From assembly GCA_964429355.1 (NCBI GenBank), contig CAYSCH010000498.1:1-6018 (forward strand): a stretch of 6,018 bases of DNA, in the 5' to 3' direction. The position numbers and the translations under genes were made by a program. The notes under the pieces were generated by a model. The model was given only the letters and a program-made list of their open reading frames with translations. It ran no database searches and was not told the origin of the DNA. Positions 1-5,383 of this stretch are shown piece after piece. The stretch is from JAAYAY01 sp964429355 (GTDB lineage Bacteria > Planctomycetota > Planctomycetia > Pirellulales > Thermoguttaceae). Position 1 is the first letter of the stretch. Each line of letters opens with the position of its first letter.

Positions 1-705
1 GGCGCCCTGCAGGTAGATCGGGTTGCGACCGCTGGGATCATCCGAGATGACCTCGCAGGTATCGAAGTTAAACGTTCCGCTACCGGCGCTCAGGCGCAGG
101 ATGTAATTGGTTCCGCCACGGAAGCTGCACCGCTCGAAGGTGATCTCCGTGCCACTTTCGCCGAAGTGCGAGCGCAGGGCATGGAGCCCACCGGTCATGT
201 CGATGTCGCAAAAGCGCATGATCACGTGGCCGCCGTAGCGTGGATACAGACCGTAGCCGAGGGTGCCGAAGTTGCGCATGGTCACATTTTCGAAGGTCAC
301 CGTATCAGGATAACGGTTGTAGGCTTCGATGTACTTGAACTGCGAGCCGCTGGAGCCGTTTTCGCCCTCGGCGTCCAGAATGATCGTTCCGCCGCCGATC
401 GAACCGAAGGTCGAACCGCCCGAGCCTCCGCCCGGCCGCAGGATGTAATAGCGATTGGCGCGATCACCGGTGATGACCGGGCTCTGTCCGGCATCGGCAA
501 CGACATGGACCTCCTTGGCCCAGGTCAGCGATTCCGCATAGGTGCCACTGTCGGTGATGCGTACCGTGCCGCCCGTGGTGACGGCGTCAATGGCTGCCTG
601 AATGGATGCGAAGTCCTGGGGAACCAGAACTTGGGATGATTGTGCCCGGCCTGTGGCCGAGAAGATGAAAACAACTGCCGCGAGGCAGAAATAGGTGAAA
701 CGCAT
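1..705 (-). CDS. Secreted right-handed parallel beta-helix protein, C-terminus cut by window edge
   Basis: An open frame of 235 codons runs from ATG at 705-703 to the left edge with no stop, so the C-terminus is missing. The start follows a strong ribosome binding site (GGGAGGG, 720-714) with 8 bases between. Residues 1-21 form a Sec signal peptide: Arg2, hydrophobic core LAAVVFIF, likely cleavage after GRA. Residues 25-79 are a PQDFASIQAAIDAV.. TVRI-type opening that starts many beta-helix proteins, followed by FGSIGGGTIILD (100-111). After that come rungs with regularly placed Cys or Asn: TFENVTM, RFCDID, ERCSF, DTCEVI. About 26 of 55 residues in the opening match the protein encoded at 3054-1546, so the two are paralogues. 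The fold predicts an extracellular or surface protein, perhaps binding or cleaving polysaccharide, but no catalytic site can be recognised. The call is firm for fold and secretion and open for function. Confidence 0.85.
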   Translation of the reverse strand, partial: MRFTYFCLAAVVFIFSATGRAQSSQVLVPQDFASIQAAIDAVTTGGTVRITDSGTYAESLTWAKEVHVVADAGQSPVITGDRANRYYILRPGGGSGGSTFGSIGGGTIILDAEGENGSSGSQFKYIEAYNRYPDTVTFENVTMRNFGTLGYGLYPRYGGHVIMRFCDIDMTGGLHALRSHFGESGTEITFERCSFRGGTNYILRLSAGSGTFNFDTCEVISDDPSGRNPIYLQGA

Positions 706-1033
706 GAAAATGTCCCTCCCGTAAAAAGTGTTGTGACACGGGCGCTCCGTTGTCGGGCCATTGCCGGATTCCCGATCCCGATCCGCAACCTGCCAACGAA
801 GCGCTTAAGTCGGGTACGTGCCGCCACCCGCAGAAGCCCCTCTGTCAAAGAGCCATCAAGAGTCAAGAATCGCCATTTTCGATCGGCTTTTTGTCCGCCC
901 GAGCAATTCCTCTTGACTACGATGCGTTCAGTTTGCACAGAGCGAACGCCCAGATGCAAGCTGTTTTTGTTGGTATTTTTTTTTGACGGGTGGCAAATCC
1001 TGCGAAATCGGGTCGCCGGGGTGCGGAGGGGAG
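706..1033. other. Gene-free leader region upstream of the partial beta-helix gene
   Basis: I see no convincing gene here; the overlapping frames have no ribosome binding site and no recognisable protein character. It should hold the promoter of the minus-strand beta-helix gene, but no good -35/-10 pair could be picked out. Two things stand out. TCAAG-type motifs cluster at 846-868, and the octamer AGTCAAGA (861-868) has its exact inverted partner TCTTGACT at 911-918. There are also T-tracts at 963-967 and 976-984 (nine T), which are A-tracts on the minus strand and unusual in this GC-rich DNA. The A-tracts could bend the DNA or act as an upstream promoter element, but this is a guess. Confidence 0.4.
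714..720 (-). promoter_or_regulatory. Ribosome binding site of the partial beta-helix gene
   Basis: GGGAGGG on the minus strand lies 8 bases before the ATG at 705. It fixes this start and closely resembles the GGGGGA..ACATTCC-ATG start of the paralogue at 3054. Confidence 0.75.
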
Positions 1034-1070
1034 TTGACGCAGAGACGCAGAGGAAGGATTGAGAGGTCAG

Positions 1071-1107
1071 GTTGTTCGGGGAGGGGTTGTTCGAGAATCG
1101 GTTGTTC
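1071..1107 (+). repeat. GTTGTTC direct repeats at 15-bp spacing, left arm
   Basis: GTTGTTC occurs at 1071-1077, 1086-1092 and 1101-1107, exactly 15 bases apart. The bases between the copies are not conserved. The opposite arm carries the reverse-complement series. Confidence 0.6.
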
Positions 1108-1372
1108 CCAATGATTCAGCCGTACGGCCAGTCCCGAAGGGACGGTAGCGAGTAGCCGGGGGTGAACGCAGTGAACCCCCGGTCAGGCGGGCAATGACCC
1201 GAACCCCGAAGGGGTGACAGATGGTCTGTGCCGTCGGTCTGTCGCCCCATTCGGGGCTCTGGTTTGCTCGCTCGTTACCGGGGGTTCGCTTCGCATCACC
1301 CCCGGCTACTCGCTGTCGTCCCTTCGGGACTGGCCGCACGCCTGAATCACCGGACACAACCAACCGCACACT

Positions 1373-1410
1373 GAACAACCGATTTCAAAACAACGCCTTT
1401 CTCAAACAAC
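1373..1410 (-). repeat. GTTGTTY direct repeats, right arm
   Basis: On the minus strand, GTTGTT-type heptamers lie at 1410-1404, 1394-1388 and 1379-1373, spaced 16 and 15 bases. They mirror the left-arm series. A weaker related string (CAACCAAC on the plus strand) is at 1357-1364. Confidence 0.5.
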
Positions 1411-1471
1411 CCGACCTCTCAATCTTTCCTCCGCGGCTCTGCGTCTCTGCGTCAAGGGCCCCTCGCTCGCG

Positions 1472-1513
1472 CCAAATGAAAAGGCCCGGCCACCCCTGGG
1501 GGGATGGCCGGGC
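1472..1513 (-). terminator. Factor-independent terminator of the complete beta-helix gene
   Basis: On the minus strand the stem GCCCGGCCA (1513-1505) pairs perfectly with TGGCCGGGC (1492-1484). CCCC/GGGG extends the stem inside, with one bulged T and a CCA loop. CTTTTCATTT follows as the U-rich tail. It begins 32 bases after the TAA of the beta-helix gene, so it very probably ends that transcript and separates it from the inverted repeat and the next gene. Confidence 0.85.
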
Positions 1514-1545
1514 GAATGGCAGGACCGGTCAGGTTGTCTCGGCCG

Positions 1546-3054
1546 TTACTCGAGTGAGAAGGCGGAGAGTTCGACCGGGACGGCGTTGGCAAAGATGCGG
1601 TTGCTGCCGATCGGGCCGTTGGTCGAGGAGGCGGTCTTCAACGGATCGTTGCCGAGCCGGAAGTCCCAGTTGGCCGCGTCGACGTAGAGCGGATCGATGC
1701 CAGGAACGACTTCCTGCGCGCCGGGGGTCACGTTGACGTAGGCTTCGCCCGAGACGTAGACGTTGTTGTTGTTGATCGTCATCGAAAGGTCTTCCGAGCC
1801 TTCGGCACGGACGATGCCGTGGGTGTAGACCGGGGTCGTGATCGTGTCGTCAAGCTCGGGGCCGTAGATGACATTGTTGGTCAGCGTCAAGGTGCGGGTG
1901 GTCGCCAGATCAAACTGTACGGCATTGCGGTTGCGGGTGTTTGGCGCGTCGCCGGCGGCGGCGCCGAGCGGGGCGATGACGTCGCAATGGTCCATCGTGA
2001 AGTTGATGCCATGCGAGGCGAGCATGCCGACGGGCGCAGCCACGCCGAAGCCGGGCCACTGCATCACGACGCAGTTGGTCAGGGTGATGTCGCCACCCAC
2101 CCCCACGACTGCGGCATTGGTGGGCTTGCCGGAGGCGACAAGGGGCGTGGTGTGGCGGACGGTCTGCCAGCTCGAATGGGCACCGACCCCCGAGGCGCCG
2201 CCACCGATGAAGATCGACTCGTTGGCATTCATCGTGATGTTCGAGGTGTAGTTGGAGATCAGTGAGGCATGCTGCAGCGTCGAGAACTCGCAGTTGTCGA
2301 CATTGACCGTCACGTTGTTCAGCGTTGCGCCGGAGCTGGTGTTGAAGATGGCGGCGTGGCTGTCGATGCCATGGATCTTCGTGTACTTGATGTTGAGAGT
2401 GGCGCCCCAGTTGTAGGCCTGTGCGGCCGTCGAACCGATCACGCGGATGCCGGAGGCGATGTTGGTGTAGTTCGCCGTGTAGGTTTCGCGGGTCAGGCCC
2501 CTGGTGATCTCGCAGTAGTTGATGTTGAGCGTGCCGCGGACGCCGAAGGTCGTGGCCGGTGCGCCACCGATCGCGCCCTGAGTCTGGGCGCTGAGGCCCG
2601 AGGTGGTGAAGCCGGTCATCAGCACATTCTCGATCGTGTAGGTCTCGCCGGTGTCGATGCCGGAGACCAGGAAGGCGAACAGGTTGGCCGAGGCGGTCAA
2701 GGCGGGCATGTTGCGGTCGATGGTGATGCGGCCGCCGGCGATCGAACCGAACTGGCCCCCCGCCGCGCCGCCCATCGTGATGACCGCCGCCGCCGTGGTG
2801 GCCGCCGTCTGGATCGTCGGGTTCTGGCCGGCGTCGGCGATGATGTTGACCCGCTTGGCGATGACCAGCGTGTCGGTGTAGACGCCGCTGTCGACGATGC
2901 GGATCGTGTCGCCATCGGAGGCGGTATCGAGCGCCGCAGCGATCGTGGCATACTGGGTCGGAACGATCAGCTCGGCGGCGGAAGCATGGCTCCCGCTCAC
3001 AACCATCGTTGCCAGAGCCAGCAGCCCAAGGCTCTTCAGAATCTGGTTCCTCAT
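1546..3054 (-). CDS. Secreted right-handed parallel beta-helix protein with PVELSAF tail
   Basis: This is a complete 502-residue protein. ATG at 3054 is preferred over the in-frame ATG at 3069 because GGGGGA sits 7-8 bases before it and the paralogue at 705 starts the same way. Residues 1-26 are a Sec signal peptide (MRNQILKSLG, hydrophobic core, cleavage near HASA|AEL). Residues 31-82 are the VPTQYATIAAALD..DGDTIRI..DSGVY opening of many beta-helix proteins, followed by FGSIAGGRITID (102-113). Rungs follow with stacked Cys/Asn: NINYCEI (177-183), NVDNCEF, LTNCVVM, MDHCDVI, LTNNVIY, TINNNNVY. The stretch IDPLYVDAANWDFRLG (453-468) is the usual closing motif (DPLFVD..N.DFRL). The last residues, VPVELSAFSLE, recall the PVELSxF string that often precedes C-terminal modules in secreted proteins, but here the chain stops. 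It is probably extracellular or surface-exposed. No lyase or hydrolase active site could be identified. Confidence 0.9.
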   Translation of the reverse strand: MRNQILKSLGLLALATMVVSGSHASAAELIVPTQYATIAAALDTASDGDTIRIVDSGVYTDTLVIAKRVNIIADAGQNPTIQTAATTAAAVITMGGAAGGQFGSIAGGRITIDRNMPALTASANLFAFLVSGIDTGETYTIENVLMTGFTTSGLSAQTQGAIGGAPATTFGVRGTLNINYCEITRGLTRETYTANYTNIASGIRVIGSTAAQAYNWGATLNIKYTKIHGIDSHAAIFNTSSGATLNNVTVNVDNCEFSTLQHASLISNYTSNITMNANESIFIGGGASGVGAHSSWQTVRHTTPLVASGKPTNAAVVGVGGDITLTNCVVMQWPGFGVAAPVGMLASHGINFTMDHCDVIAPLGAAAGDAPNTRNRNAVQFDLATTRTLTLTNNVIYGPELDDTITTPVYTHGIVRAEGSEDLSMTINNNNVYVSGEAYVNVTPGAQEVVPGIDPLYVDAANWDFRLGNDPLKTASSTNGPIGSNRIFANAVPVELSAFSLE

Positions 3055-3060
3055 GGAATG

Positions 3061-3068
3061 TTCCCCCA
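3061..3068 (-). promoter_or_regulatory. Ribosome binding site deciding the beta-helix start
   Basis: The G-rich run GGGGGA lies just upstream of the ATG at 3054 on the minus strand. The upstream ATG at 3069 directly abuts this run and has no site of its own, so the downstream ATG is the likelier start. Confidence 0.6.
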
Positions 3069-3134
3069 TACAGTTAAGGAGTATCAGGGCGTTAGATCCT
3101 TGAACGGAGGCAGGGAAAGAACCGCTGCGGCCAC

Positions 3135-3187
3135 ATCAAGTGCCCTTGATTTCGGGCAGCATGACATAAACCCAAATCAAGATCAAG
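3135..3187. repeat. Cluster of ATCAAG/CTTGAT hexamers upstream of the beta-helix gene
   Basis: ATCAAG occurs on the plus strand at 3135-3140, 3176-3181 and 3182-3187, and its reverse complement CTTGAT at 3145-3150. The pair 3135-3150 makes a 6-bp inverted repeat with a 4-base spacer. The cluster lies 81-133 bases before the start of the beta-helix gene, within its 186-bp upstream region, where regulator sites would be expected. A binding role is inference. Confidence 0.4.
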
Positions 3188-3207
3188 GCGAAATACCAAA
3201 ATTCGGG

Positions 3208-3224
3208 CTTATTCCAAAAATAAG
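3208..3224 (-). terminator. Weak AT-rich hairpin after the ROK gene
   Basis: CTTATT (3208-3213) pairs with AATAAG (3219-3224) around a 5-base loop, starting 16 bases past the ROK stop codon. The stem is short and AT-rich and no good U-tract follows. It may be a weak terminator, a 3' end stabiliser or chance. If it does not terminate, the ROK transcript could read into the beta-helix gene. Confidence 0.25.
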
Positions 3225-3240
3225 TCGACCGAGGGTTGGT

Positions 3241-4485
3241 TTAGGTCGCTTTCAGGTGATTTTTTCGAATTTCCGGGTTGTCCAGCGCCCTGTTCAAAAC
3301 GAGCGCGGCGGCGCCGATCGGCCGTGAATGAACACCAAATCGCGAAACGGTCACCCGTGCCCGGGAGTGGGCGAGAACGCGGTCTCCCGCCAGCACTTTC
3401 TCGATCGCCGGCATGACAAAGGGGTGGAGCCAGGTCAGGTAGCCGCCCAGCACGACCTCCTCCGGGTTGTAAAGCTTGAAGAGGTTTGCGATCCCGACGC
3501 CGAGGTAATAGCCAGTCTCGTTGAGCGCCTCAAGGGCAACTTCATCGCCCTCGCCGGCCGCCTTCAGGACGAGATCCAGGTCCAGGTGCTCCGGTCGGGT
3601 GATCTGGTCGCGAATCACGCTGGATGCGCTCTGATCGAGTCGGCGGCGAACGCGGCGGATGATGCTCGATGCGCCGACAAGCGTTTCCCAGCAGCCATGT
3701 TGGCCGCAACTGCACAGTTCGCCCTCGAGCGCGACCTGAATGTGGCCCACTTCGCCGGCCATGCCATCATGTCCGCGAAAGAGTCGGCCGTTGATGATGA
3801 TGCCGGCTCCGACCCCACTACCCGAACCGACGAGAAAGACCATCGACTGGGCATTACAGGAATCGCCGAAAAGGTATTCCGCCAACGCCGCGCCGCGCCC
3901 GCTGTTTTCGACAAACACCGGCAGGCCGAAGCGCGCCTCCCACATCTGCCGGATCGGGACATCGTTGAGGTGAAGGTGGGTCGACATGACAAGCCGCCCC
4001 TGTTCGGCGTCCACCAGACCGCTGAAACCGGCCCCGATTCCCGGGCATCGCAGTTTGCGAGCCCTGACTTCGCCAAGGGCTTCCTCAATCAGTTGCTCTG
4101 CGATCTGAAGGTAGGATCCGGTGCTGGCCTGCGGATCGATGGCGATCTCACGGTGCCAGATCGGCGTGGCAACCATGTCGACCACGACGACTGAAATCAG
4201 ACTGTGGGCCAGATCGATGCCGATCGCGTTGCAGTATTGAGGGTTCAGGCCAAGCACGATGCCGGGTCGGCCCTGCTGAATGGTTCGCTCGGAGGTTTCC
4301 AGCACCATTCCCTCGTCGAGCAGATCCTGCACGATACGGGTGATGCCGCCCCGGCTGAGGCCGAGCTTTTTGGCCAGTCCGGCCCGTGACATGCCCTGCC
4401 GGCTGCGCAGGAGAGCCAGAACGCTGGCAAGATTATGTTTGCGGGCCGCCTGGGGGTCCCGGCCGATTTTTGTTCTTGCGATCAT
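3241..4485 (-). CDS. ROK-family transcriptional regulator (NagC/Mlc/XylR type)
   Basis: A 414-residue DNA-binding regulator, the usual length for this group. ATG at 4485 is chosen over GTG at 4491 because GGA at 4496-4494 is 8 bases from the ATG but only 2 from the GTG. An N-terminal winged helix-turn-helix (about residues 18-80) includes SRAGLAKKLGLSRGGITRIV and the wing QQGRP. The ROK domain follows: GIDLAHS (89-95), VENSGRGAALAEYLFG (192-207), VGSGSGVGAGIIING (219-233), and the zinc site GEVGH plus CSCGQHGCWE (His248, Cys258, Cys260, Cys265). In ROK sugar kinases the VEN motif continues with the catalytic Asp; here that position is Ser195, and the phosphate-binding GGT is replaced by AHS. 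So it should be a pure regulator, probably sensing a sugar or sugar phosphate. It is divergent from the pilin gene and upstream of the beta-helix gene; its ligand and targets are unknown. Confidence 0.93.
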   Translation of the reverse strand: MIARTKIGRDPQAARKHNLASVLALLRSRQGMSRAGLAKKLGLSRGGITRIVQDLLDEGMVLETSERTIQQGRPGIVLGLNPQYCNAIGIDLAHSLISVVVVDMVATPIWHREIAIDPQASTGSYLQIAEQLIEEALGEVRARKLRCPGIGAGFSGLVDAEQGRLVMSTHLHLNDVPIRQMWEARFGLPVFVENSGRGAALAEYLFGDSCNAQSMVFLVGSGSGVGAGIIINGRLFRGHDGMAGEVGHIQVALEGELCSCGQHGCWETLVGASSIIRRVRRRLDQSASSVIRDQITRPEHLDLDLVLKAAGEGDEVALEALNETGYYLGVGIANLFKLYNPEEVVLGGYLTWLHPFVMPAIEKVLAGDRVLAHSRARVTVSRFGVHSRPIGAAALVLNRALDNPEIRKNHLKAT

Positions 4486-4508
4486 GCGCACAATCCGTTC
4501 AAATTCAC

Positions 4509-4537
4509 TTGACGTCCAGTGCTACCTGTCTCATACT
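4509..4537 (+). promoter_or_regulatory. Possible sigma-70 promoter of the pilin-like gene
   Basis: TTGACG (4509-4514) and CATACT (4532-4537) are separated by 17 bases, matching 5/6 and 4/6 of the housekeeping consensus. The start of transcription would be near 4544, about 40 bases before the ATG at 4584. On the minus strand a weaker TTGTTG-15-TATGAG pair (4556-4530) shares the same -10 region and could serve the ROK gene, giving overlapping divergent promoters. Confidence 0.45.
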
Positions 4538-4550
4538 TCATTGAGCATAG

Positions 4551-4566
4551 CAACAAATGTTTGTTG
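4551..4566. promoter_or_regulatory. Candidate operator: perfect 7+7 bp palindrome
   Basis: CAACAAA-TG-TTTGTTG is a perfect inverted repeat with a 2-base centre. It is placed in the 98-base divergent region between the ROK and pilin genes, just after the likely pilin transcription start and over the possible ROK -35 element. Size and place suit a dimeric repressor. The neighbouring ROK protein is the natural candidate, but the sequence does not resemble the Mlc/NagC sites known from E. coli. Confidence 0.45.
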
Positions 4567-4568
4567 AA

Positions 4569-4577
4569 GGGGAGGAG
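4569..4577 (+). promoter_or_regulatory. Ribosome binding site deciding the pilin start
   Basis: GGGGAGGAG with 6 bases before ATG 4584 is a near-ideal Shine-Dalgarno site. It rules out the ATG at 4557, which lies upstream of this site and within the palindrome. Confidence 0.8.
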
Positions 4578-4583
4578 CTTTCG

Positions 4584-5210
4584 ATGACCAGGATTCGAGC
4601 TTTCACACTGATCGAGTTGTTGATCGTCGTTGCGATCATTGCCATCCTGGCGGCGATCGCGGTGCCCAACTTTCTGGAGGCGCAGACCCGTGCACGCGTC
4701 TCAAGAACGGTGTCGGACCTGCGCAACGTTGAGTTGGCGATGGAAACCTACTACATCGACAACAACAGCTATCCGGCATCCTACCGCGAACAGATCATTC
4801 CGATCAACTCCACGCTGTCGCACATGGATCGCCGGTTGGTCACAACGCCGATCGCCTACCTGTCGGAGTTTCCGAAGGATATTTTCCATGCCCATCAGGG
4901 GGGCGTTTTTCAGTCGGTGGTCGGCGGCCAGCGGGAATACTGGATTTATACCGTTCGCTATGTCAATGGCAGCGGCTACGGCAATACCGGGGTGGGCGAT
5001 TATCCCCGCGATGCCTACTACTCATGGAGCGAGGGACCCGACCGGGATCTGAACTCGCCGGTCTGGTTGACGCTGCCGCGCTGCATCCGCAACGAAGCCA
5101 AGACCGAACCGAACATGAAGGGTGGCATCCGGTACGACCCGACCAATGGCACGATCAGCGTTGGCGACCTTTACCTCTTCAGTGGGAAGGCCAAGACCTC
5201 CGAGTACTGA
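4584..5210 (+). CDS. Type II secretion/type IV pilin-like protein (class III prepilin signal)
   Basis: A 208-residue pilin-like protein. The ATG at 4584 is chosen because GGGGAGGAG (4569-4577) lies 6 bases before it and because it leaves a short prepilin leader, MTRIRA; the upstream ATG at 4557 has no site. The prepilin peptidase site is A|FTLIE, with Glu at mature position 5 and Ala rather than the common Gly before the cut. The hydrophobic helix LLIVVAIIAILAAIA (12-26) continues to VPNFLEAQTRARVSRTVSDLRNVELAMETYY, a GspG/PilA-like alpha-1 stalk, then DNNSYP. The globular part has TTPIAYLSEFPKDIF (87-101), YYSWSEGPD (145-153) and YDPTNGTISVGDLY (184-197). It should sit in the inner membrane and assemble into a pseudopilus or pilus, or be one of the many stand-alone proteins of this type. 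No secretion or pilus assembly gene is next to it, so its machine is unknown. Confidence 0.88.
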   Translation: MTRIRAFTLIELLIVVAIIAILAAIAVPNFLEAQTRARVSRTVSDLRNVELAMETYYIDNNSYPASYREQIIPINSTLSHMDRRLVTTPIAYLSEFPKDIFHAHQGGVFQSVVGGQREYWIYTVRYVNGSGYGNTGVGDYPRDAYYSWSEGPDRDLNSPVWLTLPRCIRNEAKTEPNMKGGIRYDPTNGTISVGDLYLFSGKAKTSEY

Positions 5211-5267
5211 GGGGACGGGCCGATTTGAGTGTTGTGATTTTGCATTACGGTATTGCGTTCGGATCGG

Positions 5268-5311
5268 GGTTTCCCCCGCATCATGGCGGGGGGAACCGGT
5301 TCGTCTTATTT
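5268..5311 (+). terminator. Strong hairpin, probable terminator of the pilin-like gene
   Basis: GGTTTCCCCCGC (5268-5279) pairs along 12 bp, including one G-U pair, with GCGGGGGGAACC (5286-5297) around a 6-base loop. A moderately T-rich tail (TTCGTCTTATTT) follows after two G. It starts 57 bases after the pilin stop and ends 86 bases before the next gene's start. It could instead be an attenuator or a processed stem, because the U-tract is interrupted. Confidence 0.5.
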
Positions 5312-5370
5312 GGCCGGAGATACTCGATTGGTTGTGACCGGCCGATCGGATGATCCAACTTCAAACAACC

Positions 5371-5377
5371 GGGGGAG
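5371..5377 (+). promoter_or_regulatory. Ribosome binding site favouring a GTG start
   Basis: GGGGGAG is 6 bases from GTG 5384 and 12 from ATG 5390. The A-only spacer and the better distance favour the GTG. Confidence 0.55.
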
Positions 5378-5383
5378 AAAAAA

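Larger units (their letters stand above)
1034..1455. repeat. Large imperfect inverted repeat, MITE- or REP-doublet-like element
   Basis: The two halves are reverse complements in long blocks. The ends TTGACGCAGAGACGCAGAG (1034-1052) and 1437-1455 match 19/19. Block 1050-1077 pairs with 1404-1431 (25/28), 1086-1107 with 1373-1394 (18/22), 1112-1165 with 1296-1349 (50/54, counted by eye), and 1173-1183 with 1277-1287 (11/11). The inner parts around 1202-1220 and 1240-1259 also pair. Each half holds small GC hairpins: GTCCC-GAA-GGGAC, CCGGGGGT..ACCCCCGG, and CCCC-GAA-GGGG or its counterpart GCCCC-ATTC-GGGGC. No transposase, other gene or clear target-site duplication is visible. From memory, CTCTGCGTCTCTGCGTC and CCCTTCGGGAC strings recur between genes in many environmental bacteria, which suits a dispersed palindromic repeat. 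It lies between two paralogous genes, just outside the terminator of one of them. Confidence 0.85.

Noticed and set aside
166..639. Plus-strand open frame opposite the partial beta-helix gene
   Set aside because: It is antisense to a gene with signal peptide and fold motifs; no ribosome site or family likeness is seen.
525..1062. Open frames at 525-959 (minus), 640-1062 and 750-986 (plus)
   Set aside because: They straddle the start of the beta-helix gene and its leader region, lack ribosome sites, and show no protein-like pattern.
1034..1455. CRISPR array or tRNA-like structure in the gene-free stretch
   Set aside because: The repeats are inverted and the short direct repeats (7 bp at 15 bp) are far too small for CRISPR. 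No cloverleaf or conserved tRNA bases were found.
1024..1465. Target-site duplication flanking the inverted repeat
   Set aside because: The flanks share only a short G-rich inverted likeness (GAGGGG); no direct duplication of useful length was seen.
1067..1736. Open frames within the inverted repeat (1067-1378 minus, 1221-1736 plus)
   Set aside because: They are translations of the palindromic repeat; the plus frame also runs through a terminator and into antisense of the beta-helix gene. Such repeat peptides are often misannotated as proteins.
2269..4194. Two long plus-strand open frames (2269-3327 and 3328-4194)
   Set aside because: They lie antisense to the beta-helix and ROK genes, whose products are recognisable. 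The frames read as low-sense Asp/Gly/Val/Arg-rich strings typical of GC-rich antisense.
5312..5343. GGCCGG/CCGGCC hairpin before the right-hand gene
   Set aside because: Only 6 bp with a 20-base loop in GC-rich DNA; likely chance.
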